A stretch of DNA of 40,807 nucleotides from Bacillota bacterium (lineage in GTDB: Bacteria > Bacillota > Limnochordia > DTU080): assembly GCA_012840225.1 (NCBI GenBank), contig DULU01000023.1, positions 1 through 40,807 of the forward strand, read 5' to 3'. The notes under the pieces are model-generated. The model made no database searches. It was not told the DNA's origin and saw only the letters and a list, made by a program, of their open reading frames with translations. Of this stretch, positions 16,681 through 25,000 are shown piece after piece. Positions within the stretch are counted from its first letter, which is position 1. The number at the start of each line of letters is the position of its first letter. Made by a program: the position numbers and the translations under genes.

Positions 16681-17222
16681 TAATTGAGAGAAATGCCGTG
16701 CGGGCCATCCTGCTCGCCCCCCTGCCCGGCAGCAGCGGCAAAGATACATCTGCCGCTCAACATCAAAGGCCGCAGGAAGAGCTACAGGAAGAGTTGCAGG
16801 TGTTGCTGATGAAGGTCCAGCCGCCGCAGGGCAGAAAAACCTTCTGGATCACGCCGGGTGGCGGCATGGAAGAGGGCGAGAGCGCAGAATCATGCCTGCG
16901 GCGGGAATTGCAGGAGGAACTCGGCATAACCGAGATGGAGATCGGTCCCTTGGTCTGGCGCCGCCAGCACACCTTCACCTGGGGAGAGAAGCGCTATTGC
17001 CAGCGGGAAAATATTTATATCGTCCGCACCCGCCCGTTTGTCCCCCATATCAGCGATGCGGTGGAAGCAAAGGTGCTGCAGTGCTTCCGCTGGTGGCCGC
17101 TGGTCGAACTCAGCCGCACGACGGAAACATTGACCCCTTTGTCTCTTGCCGAGATCATACAAAGATACCTGCGGGAAGGAGCGCCCAAAGAGCTGCCTGA
17201 AATGGAGGTGCTGGTCGATTAA
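16677..17222 (+). CDS. NUDIX hydrolase
   Basis: The 181-residue protein has a perfect NUDIX box: G62, E68, then R76-E77-L-x-E80-E81-x-G83-I84, which binds the metal and cleaves a nucleoside diphosphate linked to another moiety. An extra Gln/Glu-rich stretch (about residues 20-40, HQRPQEELQEELQ) interrupts the first strands and looks like a low-complexity insertion. Preferred substrate is unknown. ATG 16677 is the family-like start (IIERNAVRAILL). It faces the speD gene, convergent. Confidence 0.9.
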   Translation: MIIERNAVRAILLAPLPGSSGKDTSAAQHQRPQEELQEELQVLLMKVQPPQGRKTFWITPGGGMEEGESAESCLRRELQEELGITEMEIGPLVWRRQHTFTWGEKRYCQRENIYIVRTRPFVPHISDAVEAKVLQCFRWWPLVELSRTTETLTPLSLAEIIQRYLREGAPKELPEMEVLVD

Positions 17223-17288
17223 GGTTATATAGCTATGGCTATGGTTAAAGCAAAAGCGCAAACCTTCGGCAACGACCTCAAGCAGGCC

Positions 17289-17720
17289 TCAATCGGTGCA
17301 TGAGCTACAGCCGGCCGGCGTCATGACCTCGTTGGTTATGCCCTCAGGCTGAATGTTTTCGGCGTCTGCCAACACGCCCCGCCTGATGTTATATTTCCGC
17401 ACCTTCACAGGCTGCAGGACGTCTTGCAGATGCTCTAAAGCTTTATCGGTTTCACCGCCGCCGCAGGTGAAAATATCCACTGCCGCGTATCCCGATTCCG
17501 GATAGGTATGAATGCTTATATGGCTTTCCGCCAACAGCAACATACCCGTCAATCCGCACGGGCTGAATTGGTGCCACTCTTCACCCAACACTGTCATTTT
17601 CGCCACTTCAGCGGCCCGGTGCAATGCCCTCCGCAGTTCACCTGCATCATTCAACCGAGTGTAATCACAACCCCAGAAATCCGCCAGGATATGGGCCCCC
17701 ACAGTGTCGTACACCTTCAT
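17289..17720 (-). CDS. speD: S-adenosylmethionine decarboxylase proenzyme
   Basis: The 143-residue protein is a class 1B AdoMet decarboxylase: it self-cleaves between Glu65 and Ser66 in LLLAESHISIHTYPE to make the pyruvoyl cofactor, with His71 and Cys86 as the other catalytic residues (spacing identical to the well-studied Thermotoga enzyme). It supplies decarboxylated AdoMet for spermidine synthesis. ATG 17720 is chosen because AAAGGGTGG precedes it and the product then begins like family members; a longer frame to 17834 would start at the predicted transcription start. The C-terminus is a short Cys-rich tail (CSSC). No speE lies nearby. Confidence 0.93.
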   Translation of the reverse strand: MKVYDTVGAHILADFWGCDYTRLNDAGELRRALHRAAEVAKMTVLGEEWHQFSPCGLTGMLLLAESHISIHTYPESGYAAVDIFTCGGGETDKALEHLQDVLQPVKVRKYNIRRGVLADAENIQPEGITNEVMTPAGCSSCTD

Positions 17721-17768
17721 CCCGACCACCCTTTCGTCAAGACTAGAGTGCATCGACCCCATAGCGAG

Positions 17769-17805
17769 CCTGATCACCAGACTGCCACCGGCAGCTTTCA
17801 TCAGG
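17769..17805 (-). promoter_or_regulatory. Structured 5' leader of speD
   Basis: In the ~114-base leader the RNA can form an outer CCTGAT/ATCAGG stem and an inner CTGCC-GGT-GGCAG stem with an internal loop. This could be a polyamine- or SAM-responsive element or simply local structure; it matches no riboswitch class I can name. Confidence 0.35.
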
Positions 17806-17840
17806 TGTTGCCGTAGGTCGTCTTGTCTACACAAACTTCT

Positions 17841-17868
17841 ATTATAAGCTACCCCCGACTGTTGTCAA
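17841..17868 (-). promoter_or_regulatory. Promoter of speD
   Basis: TTGACA (17863-17868), a 16-base spacer and a consensus TATAAT (17841-17846) on the minus strand place transcription start near 17834. Confidence 0.8.
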
Positions 17869-17957
17869 TGGATTAAGGTAAAGATAGCACAGGCATTTTT
17901 ATCCTTTGATATCCTCTTTTTTCAATTTTGTGCGAGGCTTGATTCGGCCTGGAAGGC

Positions 17958-18329
17958 CTACACTTCCGCCATGGCCTTGACCTCGTCCACCGACAGCCGG
18001 GCGGCATCGCCCCACAAGCGTTCCAGATCATAGTATTCCCTGTCCGCCCGGATGAACACATGTACCACCAGGTCGCCATAATCGATGAGCACCCAGCGGG
18101 CATCCTCCCAGCCTTCACGTCTCAGGTAATTAACCCCCTGCTTTTCCAGGGCCTCTATTATGCCTTCGGCAATAGCCCGCACCTGGATGGTGGTCTCGGC
18201 GCTGGCCACCAGGAAATAATCGGTCATGATCGTCAGCTCGCGCAAAGACAAGATGACCACATTTTCCGCCAGTTTGTTCAGGGCAGCTTCGGCAGCTATG
18301 GCTACCAGCTGTTCCGGTTCCTTTTTCAG
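17958..18329 (-). CDS. rsfS: Ribosomal silencing factor RsfS
   Basis: About 123 residues of RsfS/Iojap: AAEAALNKLAENVVILSLRE, MTDYFLVASAETTIQVRAIA, ARWVLIDYGDLVVHVF and a YYDLERLWGDA end. RsfS binds ribosomal protein L14 and stops subunit joining when nutrients are low. Homology extends upstream of the first ATG/GTG in frame (18260), back to KKEPEQLV. The only fitting initiator is CTG 18329, ten bases after GGGAGG; between them is ATG-TAG, out of frame. The gene is last in the long minus-strand run, after the LCP gene. Confidence 0.88.
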   Translation of the reverse strand: MKKEPEQLVAIAAEAALNKLAENVVILSLRELTIMTDYFLVASAETTIQVRAIAEGIIEALEKQGVNYLRREGWEDARWVLIDYGDLVVHVFIRADREYYDLERLWGDAARLSVDEVKAMAEV

Positions 18330-18380
18330 CCTACATCAACCTCCCGTCAAACAAATATTTCCCTTGGTTTGTTAATCCTA

Positions 18381-19379
18381 TCACATATTGGCGCTCTCGT
18401 CCTCCCCCATCACGAGCTCGCGCACCACCTTTTTCATCTCCGGCTCATCGGCAATCCAGTAGCTGGCGCCGTTGATGCGGGCGGCTCTTCCCGGCAGCAC
18501 ACGGGTGGTCAAATTATCGGCATTCACCTTTTTGGCCAGAAGGATCAGATCGGCTAGTTGACTGGACGAGAGATCGCTTTCCAATGCTTCAGTCAACTGC
18601 TTGACCAGGAATGGCGCTCTCAGCCAGTTTTGCGGCTTAAGCGCCTGGGCTACCAACGCCTGTACAAAGGCCAGCTGCCGTTGCACCCGGCCGTCATAGA
18701 TGCCGTTGACCGGATCGACCAAGGAGATATCTCCCAGCCGGTCATTGCGGTAGCGGACATAACCGAGCGCCTCCGCCCCGTTCAGCTGGTGGAGACCTTC
18801 CTTGATGTCGATGACCAGATTTTGCGCCCGGTCCTGGTAATACATCGGTTTGGATACTTCCAGAACCACCCCGCCCAAGGCATCGACGATGCGTTCAAAG
18901 GCCGGAAAATCGATGATTATGTAATGATCCACCTTTATGCCCAGGAGTTCCTCCACCGTCTGCCGCACCAATTCAGGCCCGCCGAGCGGATAGGCGACGT
19001 TGATCTTGTCATACCGGCGCTCGTTGATTTTCACCCTGGTATCACGGGGAATGGACAAGACGCCGGTCTCGCCGGAGACGGGATCGAAGCTGACCAGCAT
19101 GATGGTATCGCTGCGCCCGCTGTCGGCCTCCCGGGTGTCCACACCCAACACCAGGGTAGTAATGCGCCGTTCCTCGGCAGGCAGCTCAGCCAGCTTGGCC
19201 AAATCCCGGTCCAGCTGAGCCTGATATAACTGCACGGCAGCAAAAAGGGCGACCGCCCCTGTGAGCAACAACAAGAGAACCACCGCCAAAGGCTTCAGCC
19301 AACGCCTTTTTCTGCGGCAAAACCACCTGCGCTTGCCTCCGGGCAGGTTTGATAGATCGGCGAGCGGGTTCGGTTTCAT
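18381..19379 (-). CDS. LytR-CpsA-Psr family wall-polymer ligase
   Basis: The 332-residue protein has a basic N-terminus, one membrane segment (~29-50) and an extracellular LCP domain with LVLGVDTRE, GRSDTIMLVSFDP, SIPRDTRV, KINVAYPLGG and YVRYRNDRLGDISLV. The conserved Arg and Asp bind polyprenyl phosphate, so the enzyme likely attaches teichoic-acid-like or other polymers to peptidoglycan. ATG 19379 is preceded by GGAGA. It sits between nadD-yqeK and rsfS, a common Clostridia order. Confidence 0.93.
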   Translation of the reverse strand: MKPNPLADLSNLPGGKRRWFCRRKRRWLKPLAVVLLLLLTGAVALFAAVQLYQAQLDRDLAKLAELPAEERRITTLVLGVDTREADSGRSDTIMLVSFDPVSGETGVLSIPRDTRVKINERRYDKINVAYPLGGPELVRQTVEELLGIKVDHYIIIDFPAFERIVDALGGVVLEVSKPMYYQDRAQNLVIDIKEGLHQLNGAEALGYVRYRNDRLGDISLVDPVNGIYDGRVQRQLAFVQALVAQALKPQNWLRAPFLVKQLTEALESDLSSSQLADLILLAKKVNADNLTTRVLPGRAARINGASYWIADEPEMKKVVRELVMGEDESANM

Positions 19380-19411
19380 GACTACAGTTCTCCGTCAGGG
19401 TTATTACTTCA

Positions 19412-20716
19412 CTACCTTTTTACCTTCGCCAGCAGATGGTGACGCGCCTCCAAGGTTGCCGGGTGAAGCGGACGGCCTGTTTTTATTATGTACATGATGG
19501 ACTGTTCAAGAGCGGTCAAAACCGCCTTGTCCAGGTCGACGGCCGCCAGCCGCCTCACTTCTTCCACTCCGGGAAAGCTGCGCCCTTCTTCTATATAATC
19601 GGCCAGGAAGATGATTTTCTCCAAAGTGGTCATGCCGGGTCGCCCTGTGGTGTGGTAGCGGATGGCGCCCAGCACCTCCGGATCGTTGATGCCGAGTTCC
19701 TTCTGCACCAGAAGCGCTCCGGCCTCGGCATGAAGCAAAGCCGGGGACCGCCACTCTTTGGCTGGCAAGGACCTCCCGGCTTCGCTGATGATCCTCTCCA
19801 GCTCAGTCACGGAAAGATCGCGGGCCACATCATGCAGGATGGCCGAAGTCTGCACCACCAAGGGATCGCGCTCGGGGTCATGGACGGCCGCCAACTGCAA
19901 AGCCGCCTTCATCACCCGCTCGCTATGGGCCAACCTGGCCGGCTTCATCCGCATCTCCAGCCAAGCCCGGAGCTCCGCCGGTGGCCTAAGCGGCGTAGCC
20001 CCGGCTCCTGCCCCGGCGGCCGCACACATCCCAGACCCGTCTCCGGCCGCCTTATTTACATAAAGATGATTTTCCTTTATGTAAGCCAAAACCGCATCGG
20101 GCAATAAATAGCGGGCCGACTTGCCTAAAGCCAAGCGCTGCCTCACCTCGGTGGATGATATGTCCACCCCAGGCACCCGGTGCATGAGCAGATGGTCCGG
20201 GTGGGCGGCAAAGAGGCCTGCCAGATGGCAGGAGAGCTCGTCCATGCTGTAACCGGGCCTGTTTAAGACCACGATGCGGCACAAAGCGACCAGCTGCCGC
20301 GGCTCGTACCAGCGGGGGAGCTCAAAGGCCATATCGCTCCCGATGATAAAATAAAACTCCTCCCCCGGCTGTGCTTCTGTAAGTAGGCGAATGGTGTCCA
20401 CCGAATAGTGAGGCCCCGGGCGCTCAAGCTCCATGCGGCTCACCCTGAAGTGAGGATGGCCGGCTACCGCCAGTTTCACCATAGCCAGCCGGTGATGAGC
20501 GGCGCTCACTTCCTCAGACTTCTTATGGGGCGGCACACCGGCCGGGATAAACAGCACCTCGTCGAGGTCCAGATCCTCCCACGCCGCCTCTGCGGCGGCC
20601 AGATGACCATAATGCGGCGGATCGAAGGTACCTCCCATCACGCCCACCCGGCGCCTGCGGCCGCTTTGCCCTTGTTTTATTTCTTTCTCCCTTAACTGCA
20701 TCTCCTGTTCCTGCAT
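19412..20716 (-). CDS. Fused nicotinate-nucleotide adenylyltransferase (NadD) and YqeK HD phosphohydrolase
   Basis: Residues ~24-222 are NadD: GGTFDPPHYGHLA (HxGH at 35-38), PPHK, and ISSTEVRQRL; it makes NaAD in NAD synthesis. A Gly/Ala linker (~225-245) leads into YqeK: H265, H296-D297, H330, H356 and D374 form the HD metal site; YqeK enzymes cleave Ap4A. In most Firmicutes these are two adjacent genes. No stop or start-like site separates them here. Several start codons are possible (ATG 20716, ATG 20701); the second is better spaced from AGGA. It follows proB by 6 bases. Confidence 0.92.
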   Translation of the reverse strand: MQEQEMQLREKEIKQGQSGRRRRVGVMGGTFDPPHYGHLAAAEAAWEDLDLDEVLFIPAGVPPHKKSEEVSAAHHRLAMVKLAVAGHPHFRVSRMELERPGPHYSVDTIRLLTEAQPGEEFYFIIGSDMAFELPRWYEPRQLVALCRIVVLNRPGYSMDELSCHLAGLFAAHPDHLLMHRVPGVDISSTEVRQRLALGKSARYLLPDAVLAYIKENHLYVNKAAGDGSGMCAAAGAGAGATPLRPPAELRAWLEMRMKPARLAHSERVMKAALQLAAVHDPERDPLVVQTSAILHDVARDLSVTELERIISEAGRSLPAKEWRSPALLHAEAGALLVQKELGINDPEVLGAIRYHTTGRPGMTTLEKIIFLADYIEEGRSFPGVEEVRRLAAVDLDKAVLTALEQSIMYIIKTGRPLHPATLEARHHLLAKVKR

Positions 20717-20722
20717 CTTATG

Positions 20723-21929
20723 CTAACCGTGCAGTTCACCACCGGCACCGGAGGCTGCCATCCCGCCGCTCTCATCAGGTTTCATGCCGTTAGCTTTCAG
20801 CCTGGTAGAGAGGACCATATTATCGCGGTGCACCACTTCGTCATATATCTTGTGGCCGAGCTTTTCGCTGATCTGGCTCGTTTTCATGCCTCTGATTTGC
20901 CTGATATCTTCAGATTTATAATTGCTGAGTCCTCTGGCCAGCTCATTCCCCTTTTCATCGAGGATGCGCACCAGGTGACCCTCTTCGAAAAAGCCATGGA
21001 CACCCACTATGCCGCTCGGCAGAAGGCTCTTCCCTTCCGCTACCAAAGCTCTGGCGGCGCCTTCGTCGACGATCACGTCCCCCTGCGGCTGCTGATAGAA
21101 GGCAATCCACCGCTTGCGGCTGCCGAGTTTGTGATCGGACGGCACGAAGAGGGTACCCACCGACTCGCCGTTCAAAATGCGACGCAGGATGCCGTCGGCG
21201 CGACCATGGGCGATCACCACGGCGCTGCCGGAAAGGGTGGCAATGCGGGCGGCCTGGATCTTGGACATCATCCCGCCGCTCCCCAGATGGGATCCGGGAC
21301 CTCCGGCCAGGGCTTCAATCTCCGGCGTGATCTCGGTGACCAGAGGAATGCGCTCTCCTTTGCCCAGCTTAGGATCCATGGAATAAAGCCCGTCCACATC
21401 CGTCAAAATAATCAGCAGATCGGCCCCGATCAGGCCGGCGACTAAGCTGGCCAAGGTATCGTTCTGCCCGAACTTGATCTCATCGACGGCGACGGTATCG
21501 TTTTCGTTCACGATCGGCACGACACTCATGCGCAAAAGCTGGATGAGGGTATGGCGGGCGTTGAGATGGCGCCGCCGCTCGGTGATATCTTCCCTGGTCA
21601 GGAGGATTTGCGCTACCACCTGATTATACTCGGCAAATAATTTGCCGTAGGTTTCCATAAGTATGCTCTGACCCACGGCGCACACCGCTTGCTTTTCCGG
21701 TATGGTCCGGGGACGCTCTTTTAAGCCCAGCCGGCTGGTTCCTGCCCCCATGGCGCCGGAGGTGACCACCACCACCTGCCGTCCTTCGTTGACCATATCG
21801 GAGATGTAGCGCACCAGGCGCTCCATCTGCGTCAGGTTCATCTTCCCGTTGGCATAAGTGATGGTGCTGGTACCAACTTTGATGACAATGCGTTTAGCGT
21901 CACGGAAGGCAGTCGTGATACGTTTCCAT
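20723..21929 (-). CDS. proB: Glutamate 5-kinase, with start or frame anomaly
   Basis: The kinase domain (KVGTSTITYANG, VVVTSGAMGAG, NENDTVAVDEIKFGQNDTLA, SGGMMSKIQAA) and C-terminal PUA domain (about 285-360) are complete, so it is ProB, the first step of proline synthesis from glutamate. Family homology begins at RDAKRIVIKVGTS, upstream of the first in-frame start (ATG 21841), yet that frame has no ATG, GTG or TTG before its upstream stop. ATG 21929, after GGAGGG, is one frame off and would need a one-base shift near 21905. proA, normally next, is absent; nadD-yqeK follows at once. Confidence 0.88.
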
Positions 21930-22086
21930 GAACGATAACTCCCTCCAAACAGTTACCTTTGGTACAAACAGCATAACCCCGGCTGCTTGCTACAAGGGAT
22001 AGATTCTAGCCCCCGGCGCACTTCCCTGCCGAATGCCGACCATTGCGCCTCATGTTTATGCGCTGTTTATATAAACCGCTTCATCA

Positions 22087-23481
<1,395 letters not shown>

Positions 23482-23509
23482 TTAAAATGAAGTATAACCA
23501 TTTAAGAAG

Positions 23510-23529
23510 CCCGATGCTTCCGCACCGGG
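23510..23529 (-). other. GNRA-capped hairpin between rpmA and obgE
   Basis: On the minus strand CCCGGTGC and GCATCGGG pair (8 bp) around a GGAA tetraloop, followed by TTCTTAAA. It may be a weak terminator or mRNA processing hairpin. The same gap has a 23-codon frame (23543-23614, MLDHKPADQKIRQLDNKLER...) of doubtful value; Spo0B, often here in relatives, is absent. Confidence 0.4.
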
Positions 23530-23678
23530 CCCGGATCGTTTCCTAAAAAGAGAATCTCTCGAGCTTGTTATCAAGCTGCCGGATTTTTTGGTCAGCGGGT
23601 TTGTGATCAAGCATAGCTCACTGCGCCAGCCCGGATCAACGATCGCCCCGCTCCCGCCCGTCCTCCTGCACCGTTGCC

Positions 23679-23999
23679 TCAGTCGCCGGCCTTGGCCACT
23701 GCTGCACCGGCGGCCGCCTCGGCAGCCACAGGATATACACTGACGCGCTTTTTATCTTTCCCAAACCGCTCGAAGCGGACTATGCCGTCGATTTTGGCAA
23801 AAAGGGTGTCGTCCTTGCCCAGACCGACATTCACTCCGGGATGAATGCGCGTCCCCCGCTGGCGCACCAGGATACTGCCGCCGCGCACCAGCTGGCCGTC
23901 ATGCTCTTTGGTGCCCAGCCGCTTCGACTGGCTGTCGCGCCCGTTGCGGGAGCTGCCGACCCCTTTCTTATGCGCAAATAACTGAAGATCAAAACGCAT
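23679..23999 (-). CDS. rpmA: 50S ribosomal protein L27
   Basis: 106 residues. The N-terminus [20 protein letters not shown] has the Firmicute LQLF-A extension, which the protease Prp removes after Phe so that the mature Ala-His-Lys-Lys end can reach the peptidyl-transferase centre. The core [16 protein letters not shown] is standard. The C-terminus carries an extra ~15-residue Ala-rich tail. Prp itself is encoded 32 bases upstream. ATG 23999 fits the usual GGAGG site (tccaacctcc on the plus strand). Confidence 0.98.
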   Translation of the reverse strand: MRFDLQLFAHKKGVGSSRNGRDSQSKRLGTKEHDGQLVRGGSILVRQRGTRIHPGVNVGLGKDDTLFAKIDGIVRFERFGKDKKRVSVYPVAAEAAAGAAVAKAGD

Positions 24000-24031
24000 T
24001 GACTTCCAACCTCCTTCATAACCACAAAACT

Positions 24032-24367
24032 TTAAACCGTGCGCTCTTTCACCACCAGGTATCCCGGGTAGCTCGCCGCTATGCCCTTCAACCCGGCCAC
24101 CATCGTCGCCAGGACCACCTGCCCTTTTTCCCGCTCTTCTGCAGTCTGTTCGGCAGGGGCGAGGCGACAGCGCAAAAAACCTGATTTTTGTTCCACCATG
24201 GGGCGGAGGTCCAGCACTTCTTTCAAGCCGCACACCGCCGTCTGCACGACGGCCGAGACGGCGCTGCAGACCAGATCATGCCCATATGGTCCGCTTCCGG
24301 CATGCCCGGTGGCGACAAACTCCACAATCTCACCGTCCGGAGTGCGGCACACCTCCACCGCTATCAT
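24032..24367 (-). CDS. prp: Ribosomal-processing cysteine protease Prp
   Basis: The 111-residue protein has the catalytic His in [11 protein letters not shown] and the catalytic Cys in LVCSAVSAV, the Prp (YsxB) pattern. It cleaves the N-terminal extension of L27. The gene sits between rplU and rpmA, as in Bacillus and Clostridia, so enzyme and substrate are co-expressed. Its start lies 6 bases after the rplU stop, with GAGG inside the rplU end. Confidence 0.96.
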   Translation of the reverse strand: MIAVEVCRTPDGEIVEFVATGHAGSGPYGHDLVCSAVSAVVQTAVCGLKEVLDLRPMVEQKSGFLRCRLAPAEQTAEEREKGQVVLATMVAGLKGIAASYPGYLVVKERTV

Positions 24368-24373
24368 GCCATA

Positions 24374-24769
24374 TCAGGCCTCGGTGGGAGCAGCGGCCGG
24401 CTCTTCCTCTTTCCGGGGTTCGGCCGGGGCCACTGCTATCGTCTCAATCTTGTCGCCCACTCCGACACCGGTGATCAGCAGGGTGGTGTAGGGCTGACGA
24501 TGACCATAGCGCCTGCGCATGTTCTTCTTGGCTTTGTACTTAAAGCCCCGGATTTTCGGCCCGAGTATCTGATCTTCCACTTTGGCCAGCACCTTGGCGT
24601 CGGGCACATAAGGTTGACCGACCTTGATGCCGTCTGCGCCGGATAACAGCAACACCTTGTCCAGGACGATCTCCGCGCCGTTTTCGGCGTCGAGCTTCTC
24701 CACCAGGATGCGCTCTCCGGCACTTACCTTATACTGCTTGCCTCCTGTTTCCACAATGGCGTACAACAT
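24374..24769 (-). CDS. rplU: 50S ribosomal protein L21
   Basis: 131 residues with the L21 pattern: YAIVETGGKQYKV, VLDKVLLL, and IRGFKYKAKKNMRRRYGHRQ, which contacts 23S rRNA. The last ~18 residues are an Ala/Pro/Glu tail beyond the usual end. AGGAGG precedes ATG 24769 closely. It follows a ~230-base leader after rng. Confidence 0.97.
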   Translation of the reverse strand: MLYAIVETGGKQYKVSAGERILVEKLDAENGAEIVLDKVLLLSGADGIKVGQPYVPDAKVLAKVEDQILGPKIRGFKYKAKKNMRRRYGHRQPYTTLLITGVGVGDKIETIAVAPAEPRKEEEPAAAPTEA

Positions 24770-24803
24770 TTTCCTCCTAAACTAAAGGCTCGCTCGGACA
24801 GGC

Positions 24804-24838
24804 GGCGCCTTCCATATCACAAAACAAGTGGTGGCGCC
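24804..24838 (-). promoter_or_regulatory. Hairpin in the rplU leader
   Basis: GGCGCC repeats 24804-24809 and 24833-24838 pair with CAC/GTG inside, giving a hairpin ~35 bases before the rplU start. It could be the autogenous L21 leader known in some Firmicutes, but I cannot match the consensus by eye. Confidence 0.3.
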
Positions 24839-25000
24839 TTTTTTCCATCTCCCATGGGCTTCCCGCCCAGCCCGGCCGATGCGGCTTCGGCGCCGGCTAA
24901 TATCCGCCTTTGCGCCTACGTTAAGGATAATACCATCCCGCCGGTGCCCTGTCAAACCCGCCTTGCCAAAGATGTGCCGAGGACCAGCCGGGCGAGCGCC

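Noticed and set aside
17795-17806. CTGATGA hammerhead-like core in the speD leader
   Set aside because: The matching GAAA strand and three-stem layout of a hammerhead ribozyme are not present.
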